Positions 35,556 through 48,090 are shown, counted from the first letter of the stretch. The stretch is 64,000 bases of DNA from Eulemur rufifrons (GCF_041146395.1 NC_090984.1:79867114-79931113); one strand, 5' to 3'. Numbers and translations: made by a program. The notes: generated from the sequence alone by a model not told the origin.

Positions 35556-37590
35556 ACACACGCACACATATATATGAGAGACAATAAAATGACAATCCTT
35601 TTTTGCTCTTTTTAGTAGGAATAAAATTCACCTTTGAAAATCCTACAAAAAGTTGATGTGAATCTATTAGTCTGAGCTTCACTATGCCAAAGCCTGTCAA
35701 CCTGCCTATGACTTCTGCAGTAAAATGTTAAAAATAAATCTTTTAGTGTTAGCATGTTTCACATTTATTTCAGAAATATTTCAGTTCTAGAGAGTATTTT
35801 GGAATCCTATCAGGGTATGATCATACAGTCTACAAAGCTAGTCATGGGTGTTTTCAGGAATAAGAGGTAATTCTAGAGTAGACAGTAGTGACTTCTATAG
35901 AAAATTTTAGCTATGAATTTACAGAACTTTATATTTCCTCATATTCGCCTCCTTTTTATGATAAAACACTTGTAAGAAGGAGAAATTACTTTGTGTTTAT
36001 ATGACAAAGTGTAATTTAGAAAAATTAGTATTTCTAATTAATTAACTTGTAATTCTTGATTGATACTAACTTGTTTTTTCAAGCTGGATAAATTAAGGTT
36101 TATATTAAAATATCTTTCTAGGACAGAGTAGAGCATACTAGTTAATGATGCAAATAAATATTGTTTATGTTTGGTCTTTCAATGACTAAATTATCTTCTG
36201 ATAAATATGTTTAGAAAAATCAAATGTTAATAAAAATAAACCTTAAAAGTCTCTCTTTTCCAACTTCCCACTATTAACAGTTTCTTATGTACTCGATGGT
36301 CCAAAAAGAAATTAAGCATTCATGTATGTCTATGTTGTAATAATTGCTGCAGCCTGGAATTGAAACACTTAACACTTGCAGTGAATATGCATGCTTAGTT
36401 TACCAAGTGGCCCTCAAAAAGGCTTACTCAGGTCCTGAAAGGATTCGAAAATTTTATGTAGATATTACAAATAACAATATATAATACAGACTATTCCAAT
36501 TTTCCCCCCTCTCTTAATACAACATCTTGGATATATTTATTAGCAACATAATAATTCTTTGTATAAGTATATTATAGCCTATCTAGCCAGCCTGATTATG
36601 TTAGCAATTTCAGTTTTGTGCTCTTCATTGCTTTAAAATATTCATACCACAACGACTATTCTATCTAAACTAGTTTAGCAACTGTAGTATTATATTTGTG
36701 GCTAAAAAAAAAAAATCAAAAAGAAAAACCCCAGAACTGCTGCGTTTTGTTTGCGGAAGAATGTTGAGTGTGTATTTACACGTGCATTCCTCTGGTAAAG
36801 TCAAAGCATTTCTCCCTCTTGCTGTCTTGCACATACATGCGGAAAAATCTCATTATCTTTCTATTATATGACATTATTCCCATATTTGGTAAATCATAAA
36901 ATTTCCAATTTTGAGGCAGGGGCTTTAGTATAGTAACAAAAGCAAAACGTTGCATTACATATCTATGTAAAAATATTTGGCAATCATGAAAAATCCATCC
37001 TACTTTAAATAATTGATTGGTGTGCACTTCATTTTTGTTTTGTGTACTATGCACTAAAGTTCACCCTGTTCCAAGTTTACTTCCCTAAATCATTATCTGC
37101 TGTTAATAATGTCATTCACATTACTAATAAAAGAGTTTAGTGTGCTTTTGCTTTTAATTAGAAAGTGAAATGTTGGCATTGTGATTCTCTACAAATGTTC
37201 TTAATTAAAGTGCAATATGGTGCCAAAAGTAAACAAAATTAGCTATGTGGAACAGCGAGTAATGTATATTTTATAGTATGTATGGTGAACTATAGATATT
37301 TTAAAAATAAAAGGTAAAAGATTAAAATAAGAGGTCTCCCCATTAAATTCTCATGCTTTGTTTTAAAATGACAGTCATCAGTTTCTCATGTATTTCTTTA
37401 AAAATGATATGTGCCAACCATATTTAATTCAATGCAACTGATTATATCTAATTTATTGAGCTGGTATGAATATAATGAAATAGATATATTCTAAAGTATA
37501 TCACACAAAAACATCATTGAGAATTAAAATATGTATCAAATTCACTAGAGGACCTCAGTGTTTCAAGAAATCTAATTTTATTTCGAAAGT
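34906..37590. other. Unassigned DNA with one microsatellite, no gene
   Basis: No named repeat apart from the TA/CA tract. 36290-36440 and 37080-37260 look like ordinary single-copy sequence of moderate complexity and could include conserved noncoding DNA, which I cannot test. Frames of 86-92 codons on the minus strand (35440-35700 over the microsatellite, 36776-37054) show no domain. Confidence 0.5.
35497..35574. repeat. Compound (TA)n(CA)n microsatellite
   Basis: About 13 TA units, then about 20 CA units with a few interruptions (TC, CG), ending in ATATATAT. Confidence 0.95.
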
Positions 37591-37594
37591 AAAA

Positions 37595-37768
37595 ATAATT
37601 TTGCATCGTGATATTCACTGAGCACTTACTGTACAATTAACATTATTTGATTTAATAAATATAAATTTATCTTTTCAATTAAATTTTAACATATCTTCTT
37701 ATGGTGAGGAAAAATGGTAAATTGTAGAGTCTCACACAGCTAAAAGTGACAAAGCTAATATTATAACG
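37595..37768 (+). repeat. MIR SINE, plus strand
   Basis: 'attcactgagcacttactgt', 'tatttgatttaataaatata', 'tatggtgaggaaaaatggta', 'gagtctcacacagctaaaag' and 'tgacaaagctaat' give the MIR block order end to end, at high divergence. Confidence 0.7.
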
Positions 37769-39635
37769 TGTTTTTTAAATTTTTTAAAAGGCTATACTCT
37801 GAACAAACTATACTAACAAAATAAGATTCATATTTTGCTTGTATTTGTACCATTAACTTTATATTCAGTTTTTGTCTGTATCCAACAAGGTACTTGACGA
37901 TGCAAATCCATTCTTAATATCCTATTTTCTTTTGTGAATCAATGTCTTTTTTAGAATTTTCTAGGCTTTATTTAAATGTTAACATCTTTATATTATTTTT
38001 CAGATGGTGGCAGAGGTTGAGATATTTCTTCTAGTCAGCAAGTATTTACTCTCTTCCGTATTTTTTAAGTCAAAGAAAACCTAAGTTCTATTTGGCAACA
38101 CACTAGATAGAACCCAGAAAACACGACCACGATTTCACAAGAGCAGCGAGTGAAAAAAACAATGTCGAAAAACAGAAAGTATCAAGTATCCAATCTCCCA
38201 CTCTTGTTACTGGATAATCGAGGAATCTACTGATTAATACTTAGAAGTAGTTTGGTTATGAATATATTTTAAAATACATAGACTAATGTCAATACACAGA
38301 AAAATAGCTATTATGAATAAATATGAATGTACCATTATGAATAAAATTAATTGTACCATTTTCTTCCATAATGAGTATTAAAAGATCATGCCATTATGTG
38401 GTAAATCAGAAATAAGGTACACATCATAGAAATGACTGTCTAATAGTCGTTAATATCTAATTTTACCATTTTATTAGATATAGGTTTTTCCTGAACGCCA
38501 TCATCTTTTATAATAATAGATATGCCTTCAGTCTACTTTCCAAATTTTCCTTATAAGTCAGCTTTAAAAATGTTATACTTTTATACTCTTAGTGGCTTGG
38601 GGAGAAATGTATATATTCATCATCTATGAACAGTAATGGTGGATTAGAAAGGACTAATATATATATATATTATATGTATATATGTGTGTATACATACGTA
38701 TATATTTTTTCTGAGACAAAGTTGTTGCTAGAAACAGACCCACCAGGCCTTGCCTAGTACTACTTCTCCTAATCCATGTTATGTGAGTGAGTTTAGTCTC
38801 ATATAGCAAGAGCACAGTTGAGAATGGAGATCTTCAGAATGGCCCATTCACACATTTAAGAAGTAGTAAGGTAAATGGACAAAAAATTCTTTTTTTTCTC
38901 TTTTCTTTTTTGTAGCCAAAATTGTTTCAGGACACAATTGGTAACAATGACCAATATTTTCTTGTGAGTATGATTTACCAATATTTTCTTGTGAGCATGA
39001 TTTGCTTTTTTCTGTTGATTATATTATTCTCCTCTTTGAAGCAAAGTTTTCTGAACTTAGGATCAAAGATGATAGACTGAGCCTATGTGTTTAATGCACT
39101 CCCCCCTCAACAAAGATCCTTCTTTTTGAACTGCTGACATTAATATAAAAAAGAGAATAATGTACTATCACTTCTGTAAAAACAAAACGAAGCTATAAAA
39201 TCTATATGCCAAAAGCCTCAGCAAAATTCTGCAAGTTCTAGGGTACATCAAATCTTTTGAAGAAAAGATTCTCCTATTTAAGACTAACCACATGTGAAAA
39301 AACAACAAAGCTAAAAAATAATTAGAAGACATGGTAGCAGAAGGCCATGAAAACTCCCTAACTCAGAATAGCACAAGCTGGAAATGCAAAATTTGCCTCA
39401 TTAAAGAGAAAAACCTTAAACAGACTAATTTCCATAGAAAGAATTCGGTAAGTTTTCACAGGAGCATCCTATAAAAATGTGCCAGATTGAATTTATTTTA
39501 CAAAGAAATCCTAGCTAACCTTCATAAATCAGATAGTACCAATTTTCCATAAATAGTTTCAGAGAATTAAAAATTAAATTTAGAAAATCCTATTATTTTT
39601 CTCCAATGTGTTGTTTGAATTTCTAAACCTGATAA
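37769..39635. other. Unassigned DNA with a TA-rich tract, no gene
   Basis: No named repeat apart from 38656-38708. 39180-39480 may be the decayed upstream part of the L1M that is recognisable from 39640. Confidence 0.45.
38656..38708. repeat. (TA)n/(TG)n impure microsatellite
   Basis: Alternating TA with TATG and TGTG variants, about 53 bases. Confidence 0.85.
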
Positions 39636-40343
39636 AGAGAGCACACACATAAAGGATAGACCAATATCACTAATAAATATCAATTAAAACATATCAAATA
39701 AAATATTAGCAAATAGATTATAACATCATTTTAGGAAAATGCATCACTAGCATGTGAAACTTATTCCAGGTTTTACAGTTTTGCTCAAGAACCTTAAATC
39801 CATTATAAATATATGAATAGATCTAAGAAAAATATTATCCCTATAAATGTTGATAAAGTCAGCAACAAAATTCAAACCCACTTGTGGAAAAAATGATCAA
39901 GATATAAGAATTAATGAATAACTTCTGAGCATAACTTGTACATATTTGTATATTAATAGTATACTGTTTAATGTGGAAACACAAAAGGCATTTCTGGTGG
40001 GATCAAAAACAAGGCAAAAATGACCACTAGCACCACTTCAATTCTACATACTACTAGAGATGCTCAATTAGACACATAAAAATTAGTAAAAAAGTAAAAC
40101 TACCTCTATTTGCTACAGATTTGATAGTATACCTGTAAAATACTTGACAATCAATGATACAATAACTCAAACAATAAAAATATTTATAATGTTGCAGTAT
40201 ATAAAGTTAACATACATAAATAATATCCTTGATATACAGAACAATAACCAGCAGATGACACAATGCTAGAAAAGACCCAATTTCTAATAGGAACGATAAA
40301 AAAAATTTAGGAATATACTTAACAAGAAATTTGAAAGCCTTAT

Positions 40344-40357
40344 ACGAGGAAAACTTT
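40344..40357. repeat. Left target-site duplication of Alu 1
   Basis: ACGAGGAAAACTTT, repeated at 40696-40709. The last Ts merge with the poly(T), so the true length is 11-14. Confidence 0.85.
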
Positions 40358-40695
40358 TTTTTTTTTTTTTTTTTTTGAGACAGAGTCTTGCTTTGTTGCC
40401 CGGGCTAGAGTGAGTGCCATGGCGTCAGCCTACTCACAGCAACCTCAAACTCCTGGGCTTAGGCGATCCTACTGCCTCAGCCTCCCGAGTAGCTGGGACT
40501 ACAGGCATGCGCCACCATGCCCGGCTAATTTTTTCTATATATATTTTAGTTGGCCAGATAATTTCTTTCTATTTTTAGTAGAGACGAGGTCTCGCTCTTG
40601 CTCAGGCTGGTCTCGAACTCCTGAGCTTGAGTGATCCACCCGCCTTGGCCTCCCAGAGTGCTAGGATTACAGGCGTGAGCCACCGCGCCCGGCCC
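40355..40695 (-). mobile_element. Strepsirrhine Alu SINE (1), minus strand
   Basis: A full dimeric Alu in reverse orientation: poly(T), right arm, linker, left arm, ending in 'accgcgcccggcc'. Between the arms lies the strepsirrhine insertion ('tagttggccagataatttct') that is absent from human AluJ/S/Y. The left arm keeps the split RNA polymerase III promoter. It sits within the older L1M and is flanked by 11-14-base target duplications. The 74-codon frame at 40410-40634 is an Alu artefact. Confidence 0.95.
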
Positions 40696-40709
40696 ACGAG
40701 GAAAACTTT
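40696..40709. repeat. Right target-site duplication of Alu 1
   Basis: Repeat of 40344-40357. The flanking L1M continues in register. Confidence 0.85.
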
Positions 40710-42265
40710 AAAGCACTCCTGAAAGACACAATAACTTGCATAAATGGAGTCATTCCCCTTTCTTGGGTAGGGACTCACCATGGCGAAGATATCAGTTCTG
40801 TCTAAATTAGGTTACACATTTAACTGATAAGCTTTGTTATGGAATTAGACAAGTTGATATTAAAGTTTATAAGAAAGAAAACCATCAGAAATGTCAATAT
40901 AAGCAATTACAGAAGAAAACTGCAAGCTGCACCAGCACTACCGAACATTAATACATGCTATAAAGCCTCTATAATTAATACAGTGTGGTTTTGGCAAACA
41001 ACTAGACAAGCAGACCAGTCAAATAAAATTGAAAGTCCAGAAACAAATTTGGGTACCTGTGGAAATTTAGTAGATGATAAACATTCTATCTGAAATCACT
41101 GAAGCAAAAATGGACTTTTTAATAAATAATGCTTGAACTATTGAGTAGCCATTGAATAAACATAAAATTAGTTTAATCATCAGTTTTTGTTTATCTGTAA
41201 CCGGGACTCTTTATAGGCAGAGAAAGAATAAAATGAGCTTGGAATAATCTCTGTGCTAGAAAAAAAGGAAGTGCTAAAAGATGAATGAGGACAGGAGTCA
41301 ATTAGAAAGAGGTTCCCACTAGCCATATATTGGACAATTTGAACATTAAAAACTTACAGAAATATATTAAAACACAGTGCATAAAAAAGACTTCATAAGT
41401 CAACATTAACAAGCAAATTAAAAGAATGTGTGGTTGGGGAGGGTTGTTTTTACCAAAGGATGTAAACTAATAAATATAGAAAATATAATGTAATTGACAA
41501 ATCTCCAATTTGCAGACACCAATGTAAAAAATTGATTTAGACAAGTATCCATAAATAGATACTAAGCCACCATGTGAGTAGGTACTGGGAAGCAGGTATT
41601 CATATTGTCTGAAGTATTAATATCACACAACAGATTAACTAGAGTTCCTATTAACTGGAAAAACTGACATTATGTCTCCTGATATACATAATGAGGAAGA
41701 ATGAATACAACATTATTGTGATGTTCTTTCTAAATGTTTAATTTAAGCATGATCACAAGATAACAAAAAGACAGATTTAGACTGTGGAGCATTTTACAAC
41801 CAAACGGCCTGAACTCTTTAAAAATATCAATGTCATGAAAGTCGAGAGAATTAAAGACTAAAGATACATACAACCAGATAGAATGTGTAATTCTTGGTAT
41901 AATCCTAACTACAGTGAGAGTAGCAGCTAATTTTATGGACTATTAGGGAATTTAAATATGGACTGCATATCATATAATATTACTCTATCAAAGTTAAATT
42001 CCTTGATGTGAAAAAGGGAATAGTGGTTATGAAGGAGATTGTCCCTGATCTTAGAAAATACATGATTGAATATTTTGGAATGAATGCCATCATGTTAGTA
42101 ATTTACTTTTGAATAGTTAGCAAAAGAGAAAGAGAAAATGAATGAGCCAAAAGTTTACAATTGGTGAATCTAGGGGTAGATGGTTGTTATTAAAATTTGA
42201 CTTTGACTACAACTTTTCTAGAGGTTTGACATTTTTCAAAGTTAAAAAAAAGGAGATGTATGTCA

Positions 42266-42692
42266 AATACAGCAAAATATAGAATTTCATACATTCCTAA
42301 AAAGTAACCTTCATCAAACCTATCTATTCTGTTACCAAAGCCTTATATGATAATTTTAATATAAGAAGAGACATTTATTGCTATTAAAAAATTTCTCAAG
42401 TCATTTTAAATCATATTTTCATAATATTTATGCAATAAAAACTAACTCTCACAGACATAATATCCCCTTGCCTCACTATGGTGTTTACAGCTTGCCTTTC
42501 TTTATCCCATCATTATATGAAGTAGTTATGGCTTCACGCATAATCCCATTTAATTTTTAAGCTAAATTTACTAATGTAACCACTATTTTTGTAATGCTAT
42601 GAGAAACAAATTCACTCAATAATAAGTTAATATTTTCATAGCATTTTCGATAATATAAGGCTGAAATGAGAATGACATTTCCAATTTATATT
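42266..42692. other. Unassigned AT-rich DNA
   Basis: No gene or named repeat. A 60-codon frame (42378-42560) is AT-biased. Confidence 0.5.
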
Positions 42693-42711
42693 CAGATTAA
42701 TATCATTTCTT
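42693..42711. repeat. Left target-site duplication of Alu 2
   Basis: CAGATTAATATCATTTCTT, repeated exactly at 43056-43074 (19 bases). Confidence 0.92.
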
Positions 42712-43055
42712 TTTTTTTTTTTTTTTTTTTTTTTTGAGACAGAGTCTCACTCTGTTGCCCAGGCTAGAGTGAGTGCCGTGGCGTCAGCCTAGCTCACAGC
42801 AACCTCAAACTCCTCAGCTCAAGCGATCCTCCTGTCTCAGCCTCCCGAGTAGCTGGGACTACAGGCATGCACCACCATGCCCGGCTAATTTTTTCTATAT
42901 ATATGTTTAGCTGTCCATATAATTTCTTTCTATTTTTAGTAGAGATGGGGTCTCGCTCTTGCTCAGGCTGGTCTCGAACTCCTGAGCTCAAACGATCCGC
43001 CCACCTCGGCCTCCCAGAGTGCTAGGATTACAGGCGTGAGCCACCGCGCCCGGCC
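42712..43055 (-). mobile_element. Strepsirrhine Alu SINE (2), minus strand
   Basis: A full-length reverse Alu with a long poly(T) (about 25 Ts), both arms, and the strepsirrhine inter-arm insertion around 42895-42935, ending at 'cgcgcccggcc'. A perfect 19-base target duplication implies a relatively recent insertion. The minus-strand 65-codon frame inside it is an Alu artefact. Confidence 0.96.
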
Positions 43056-43074
43056 CAGATTAATATCATTTCTT
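43056..43074. repeat. Right target-site duplication of Alu 2
   Basis: Exact repeat of 42693-42711. Confidence 0.92.
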
Positions 43075-44345
43075 GTAGTAACAGAAAAGTAGGAAATGGC
43101 CAAGAGGAAACTGCTAAAAACTTTAAATCATGGCAACTTCAAAATTGGCATAAGAGAGCTAAAAGCGTAGGAATAATTTTAATGTTGAGATGTACAGTAA
43201 GAAAGTCATTACTTATATCATTTTAGTGACAAGAGGGGAAGTAAAGGAATTCACTTTGTGTTTTTAGAAAAGAAAAACCGTTTGGCACTATCCTATTGAA
43301 TTGTATTAATGCTAACTTTTATTTGTAATTTAGAGATTTCACTGTGAAAATTCAAGGCAGGATTCTGAAGAAGCTTTCTGTGTTCATTTATTTGGACCAT
43401 TAACATGAAAATATTATCATCATTTACTACGAAAGATGCATACACTTGAAACTCTGCATTTCTGTTCTCCTCTAAAGAGTGACATAAGTTTTAAAAATGT
43501 TATCTCTTTCAAAAAGGTAGATAATTCTGCACATAATTTTTCAGAAAGTACTCATTTATATCACAGAAGTATAATCGAAGTCAGTTATGTATTCATTGAC
43601 ACAAAAGGTTGGGTGCAAAACTGATACTGCTGTAGAATATTTCAATCACAGCTGTACTTTTCTATATTAGGCTTTCAAATGGAATGGTCATAGATAATAA
43701 TATCCTTACTCTATCCCCAAAATTGTGTTTCTCTATTTTTTCAACTAAATATAGCCCATTCAGCACCTGCTAGAGCAATGTTTTTAAAACTGTGAATCAT
43801 AGTCTGATGACATCAATTCAGTGCCTTGAGATAGCATTTATTTTAATAAATCAGAGTAGGATGGTCTAGAATAAAAGAGGATAGGAAGGAAGGGATGGAA
43901 TAAGATAGACCAGAATACATCTACATGCATCACAGGTAGTAGGAATAAATGTTGTTTAGCACAGGTGTGTGTGCTTGTGTGGGCAGTGTTGCAAAATGAA
44001 ATGTCCTACAATTTGTTGAAGTTTACAAAGTTGAAAGCAATGCCTTTTGAGCTTTCTTGGGATAAAATAAAAGGACGGCTACCTTCAGGAATTGTACAAC
44101 GTAATAGCAAATTTTAATGGAAAATTTTCCAAGCACAGCAAGATTCAAATTATAAATCTTATTAAAATAAAAATTTTATAGTTGTATTAAAATGTTCTCA
44201 CATTATATGAGAAATACTTGATTATAAAATAAGAAATTGGAAGAATCTGAAAATTAATCATAAGTGAGATTGAGGATCTTCTGTAATATTCAAAAGATAC
44301 TTGCATTCTTTTACTGAGGACTCCACAGTTTTTAAATATTTTTCT
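43075..44345. other. Unassigned DNA; 43770-43990 possible old DNA element
   Basis: No gene is seen. 43780-43930 ('aaaactgtgaatcatagtct', then a GAATA/GGATA-rich stretch) resembles an old MER-type element that I cannot name. Confidence 0.4.
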
Positions 44346-44349
44346 GAAG

Positions 44350-44720
44350 GGCGGTTAATATTTGTTTTAGTGAGAATATTTATCTATCATAATTTGAAAA
44401 TATTTTCCCTATATGTATATTATGTTTTGATTTTGTTTATTCAGACATTTTCAAAGTATATGTAGTCAACTTTATCATTATGTCAATTATTTCTGAGTTT
44501 GTCTTTTTCTTATAAAGTTATTTTCTGCAACCAGATTGTATGTTTCACTTTCCCATTTTATCTACTAATACTCTTTTTTATTAAATTTAAAAAAATTTAC
44601 AGGGTACAAGGGTTTTTGTTTTTTTGTTTTTTTTTTTCATCAATTAATTGTATCATGCTGAAGTTAGGGCTTTTAGTGTAACTCTTGCCAGAATAGTGTA
44701 CATTATAGTATTCTTACATC
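44350..44720 (-). repeat. L1 fragments (ORF2 part and 3' UTR), minus strand
   Basis: 44350-44560 looks like reverse-complemented L1M ORF2 ('tgaaaatattttccctatat', 'gtagtcaactttatcattat'). 44575-44720 looks like the reverse complement of an L1PB/MA-like 3' end ('acagggtacaagggtttttg', 'agggcttttagtgtaactct', 'agaatagtgtacattat'). Whether these are one element or two is unclear. Confidence 0.45.
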
Positions 44721-44894
44721 TCCTACTCTGTACCTATGGTCTTTTTCTTAACATACCAGAATTATACCACTATAAACTCTATTTAATCTTGGCAGATTTA
44801 TAGAATGTTTTACTAAATCATAAGTTAGTCTCTACACATTACAATTATAATATATTTCTGGTTATTTTTCATTACTTGTTTTTGATTTTTTAAT

Positions 44895-45335
44895 AATTGA
44901 AAATAATTTTTTAGAAGTTTAACATTAAAAGTGTACAAAATTACAAAGTGTCCAATGAATGATTACAATCTATAAAAACTTGAGTAATTAAACCCAGGAT
45001 TAAAGGATAAATCATTACCAGCATTCCTTGTTATTATCAGCCCACACAGGAGACAAATATTCTAATATTTGTAATGGTATTAATAGTTTAGTTTTGTGTG
45101 CTCATGAACTTTACAAAAATGGAATCATTCAGTACAGGTTGGGCCTCTATTGCTGAACATAATGTTTGTGAAGTCCACATAAGCTGCTGTATCTTGTATG
45201 ATTTTGCTAATTTTCATTGCTGTATGATATTGCATTATGTAAATGTACCAAATGTGGATTAGTTTGTGGATTATTTCAGTGTGTGAATTTCATGAATACT
45301 ACTACTATAGACATTTTTGTACTTTGTTTTATATT
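44895..45335 (-). repeat. L1M (ME-like) 3' part, minus strand
   Basis: The plus strand follows an L1M 3' UTR/ORF2-end in reverse. It shows 'taaaagtgtacaaaattaca', 'acaaaaatggaatcattcag', 'gctgtatgatattgcattat', 'tggattatttcagtgtgtga' and 'ctatagacatttttgtac'. It is highly diverged. The 45336-45479 gap has nothing recognisable. Confidence 0.55.
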
Positions 45336-45479
45336 TTTTACTGATATATTCAGCTTATTGTGTTCAATTTGGTAATTTTTGTTTTGCAGGACTTTTTCTT
45401 TCTTGATTAAATATTCAACTATATTGGCATTTACACAGCATCTAAATTTTCAAATCAAATGTTCATTGGTTGTAACTCT

Positions 45480-46690
45480 TCTATTCTCTATCTTCACTAA
45501 TTCTCTTGAACTAATTTAGTTTTTCTCCTCATCTGATAATGACTCCTAAATTCCTTCTCCAGCCAGGAACTCTTCTCTGCATTCCAAACTAATATGCCCA
45601 TCTACTTATTCTAAATCTCTGCTTGGATATATAATAAGCATCTCAGAGTTAACAGCTCTGAATCCAAGCTCTGATATTTCTCCAAAATCGTTTTCTCTAT
45701 GAGACTTTATTTCAGCAAATGGCAACTTTCTTACAGTTGCTCAGACCAAAAAACTTGAGGTTATCTATTTTTTTTCTCATGCTTCTCAGCTATCTCTCAG
45801 CAATTTCTGATGACTTTATTTTCACAGACCAACCAATACTTAATTTCTTCCATTGCCACCATTCTAGCATAAGTTGAAATCACTTTTTGCTGTAATTATT
45901 GCAATAAACTCTTGGCTGGTCTCTCCTTCCACCTCCTCCCCCCTCTCCTTACACCTTCCCCTCTCTTATTTCTCCCCCTTTTTATTATTATTATTCTCCT
46001 TCCCTTCCTCTCCTTTCCCCCTTTCATTTTTCCCTTTCTCCTCCTTCCTTTTTTTCTTTTTCTCTCTCTCTCTGTTGTCAATAAAGCAGGTAAACTAATC
46101 AACTACACTCAGATCACGTATGTCAGTTTCTCTACCCAAAACCCTACAAAGGCTTCCCATCTTAATCACGTTAAAAGTCAAAATCTCTAAAGAGGACTAC
46201 AGAACAGCTGCAGGATTTCCATCCTTCTCCCTTTACTACTTTGCCCTCATCTTTTCTGACTATTTTGACCTCTTTACTGTTTCTCAAAAGACAGCACATG
46301 TTCCTGTGTTGAAATCTTCATTTGTTTTTCCCTGTGCTTGAAATGCTTTTTCTTTACTTATTCAGAGCTCCCTCTTTATTAAGTATTGACTCAAATATTT
46401 CTCAATGAATTTTTCTCTTTTATTGAAAATCACAACCCTACCCCATGCATGCCATAATTTCTTCTCTGATTTATTTTTATTATTTTCTAACATATATGTC
46501 TTTTATATATTATGTATATAAGTTTGTATGTATTCATTCTTTTTTTACTCATTTACTTATTTTTTGTTCATCCATCTCACAAATGAGAATGTAAATATAA
46601 TAAAAGGAAGGATTTTGGTTATATTTTCAGGACCTAGAAAAGCACATAGTAGGAACTCTGAAATATGTAGTAAATTGATGGTTGGGATTA
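45480..46690 (+). repeat. Long L2 LINE copy, plus strand
   Basis: About 1.2 kb of L2 in order: 'aggaactcttctctgcattc', 'tctctgcttggatatataat', 'ttacagttgctcagaccaaa', 'gacttt' and later 'aattattgcaataaactctt'. A C/T-rich expansion follows, then 'aaaaccctacaaaggcttcc' and 'aaagtcaaaatctctaaaga', and a 3' end 'gacctagaaaagcacatagt'. Small frames of 68-92 codons across the C/T-rich part are composition artefacts. Confidence 0.7.
45920..46077. repeat. Polypyrimidine-rich tract within L2
   Basis: About 155 bases that are overwhelmingly C and T on the plus strand, ending with (CT)n at 46061-46073. One A/T-rich interruption (TTTATTATTATTATT) occurs at 45980-45994. Confidence 0.85.
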
Positions 46691-46829
46691 ACAAAGTACT
46701 AGAATTATCTGCGGTACAGGACATTTATGCTAAATTCTCTATACTTTTTAATTTAGAAATGTCTTGGTTTTACTCTAACTTGTAAAAGATAGCTTTTCTT
46801 TGTAGATAATAAATGGTTGACTAACCTCA

Positions 46830-48090
46830 GCACTTTGAAGATATTATCTACTCTATTCTAGCTTCCCTTTTATTTTTATGATGCTTTCTGTAAGTCTGGT
46901 TGTTGTTCAGTTGTTAAGAGACCTGTCTTTTTTCTCTGGATGCTTTTAAGATCATCTCTATTTTACTTGATATTATATGCCTCCATGTCAATGTATCAAA
47001 GTGTGGATTTTATTTTTTTAATACACTGTGATTCCAGTTTCCACCTACACATGTCTTTTTTATGACCTGAAAAATGCACAGCTATGATACTTTAAATTTT
47101 GCCTTTGCTCTTATTCTATTTTCCACTCTCTCCAGATAGTTTTATTAGATATACATTAGAATTTTTCATTCAATACTTCATGTGCATTAAAATGTACTTA
47201 ATATACATCTCCATGTCTACCTATATTGCATTCTGTGACAGTTTACATTTTTTAAATTCTCTAAAGTATCTAAGACGTATTTTCATTTTCAACGGTACTT
47301 TTATTACAGAATGTTTTATTTGATTCTTTAAAAAAAAAACCCTAACCATTTTTAATTGCCTTTCATTGATTTTTCATTTTCCTGCTTCAAATTTTTATTT
47401 CATTGAACATTTAATATATATTTTAGATTGCTTTTGATACTTTTTATATTTGAAATTCTTATGAGTCTATAATTCTATTTGATTCTTTTTTTATTTCAGG
47501 ATATTCTGGGGGTACAAACATTTTGGTTACATGTTATGATTTTGCCACATCCAAACCATGATTTGAGGCATGCCCTTTCCCCCCCTACAATGCTCACTAT
47601 GTCCATTAGTTGTGAGTTTATCCACCGTTAACCCCCAACCCACAAAGAATAGTACAACTGTGTGAGCACCTTAGTGTTGATCAGTCAGTGCCAGTTTGAT
47701 GGCGAGTACATGTGATGTCTATTCTTCCATTCTTGTGATACCTCACTTCAGAGGATGGGCTCAAGCTCTATTCTTATCTATTAATTCTCATTTGTGGTTA
47801 TTTGTTTCACTACCATTTTGAAGATCTTTGTTTATAATTGTATATTTAGTCTATCTTGATGTGTGGAAAACCTGAAAACTTCCTCCAGGTTTACTTTCCT
47901 CCTAGAGAGTATCTGTGTTTGCATCTGCTGTAAGCTGGTAGGCACTATAAATATGGATTCCTTTAGCTATTCAGATCCTTCATCTTTGTGGGAGAAGGGG
48001 GTGAGACCAGGCTTTCTCTCCTCATTTACCTCAGAGCAACTCTCCTTTCTCCAATTTTACTGCTTTTGTCCTAATTTGGGCTCCAGACAC
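46830..48090 (-). repeat. HAL1/L1M ORF1 relic, minus strand
   Basis: The reverse complement resembles LINE-1 ORF1 and HAL1 5' sequence: 'atcaaagtgtggattttatt' at 46995-47014 and 'tctataattctatttgattc' near 47470, then 5'-type sequence to about 48090 with 'gtgagaccaggctttctctc'. Interrupted by a younger L1 3' end at 47486-47772. Boundaries are approximate. Frames of 74-76 codons here are shadows. Confidence 0.45.
47486..47772 (-). mobile_element. Strepsirrhine L1 3' end, minus strand
   Basis: It starts with a short T-run and 'atttcaggatattctggggg', runs through the 3' UTR in reverse ('gtacaaacattttggttaca'), and ends with the extreme ORF2 C-terminus ('gaggatgggctcaagctcta'). It is a severely 5'-truncated copy of about 290 bases inserted in the older HAL1-like element. 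No clear target-site duplication. Its UTR differs from that of the 30-kb copy and represents another subfamily. Confidence 0.75.

Larger units (their letters stand above)
39640..42265 (+). repeat. Ancient L1M (MC/ME-like), ORF2 and 3' UTR, plus strand
   Basis: An old LINE-1 reads from mid-ORF2 ('gatagaccaatatcactaat', 'aaatattagcaaatagatta') through the RT region. After the Alu at 40355-40695 it continues to the ORF2 C-terminal part ('atacagtgtggttttggcaa', 'gaaagtccagaaacaaattt'). A long 3' UTR follows with 'agactgtggagcattttaca', 'atatggactgcatatcatat' and, near the end, 'caattggtgaatctaggggt'. An A-rich stretch at 42244-42252 may be the tail. Coding frames are lost except short pieces such as the 84-codon frame 40839-41093. 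The exact subfamily is not resolved. Confidence 0.72.

Noticed and set aside
45874..46190. Overlapping frames on both strands with Leu/Pro/Ser or Arg/Lys/Gly bias
   Set aside because: Products of the polypyrimidine tract inside an L2.
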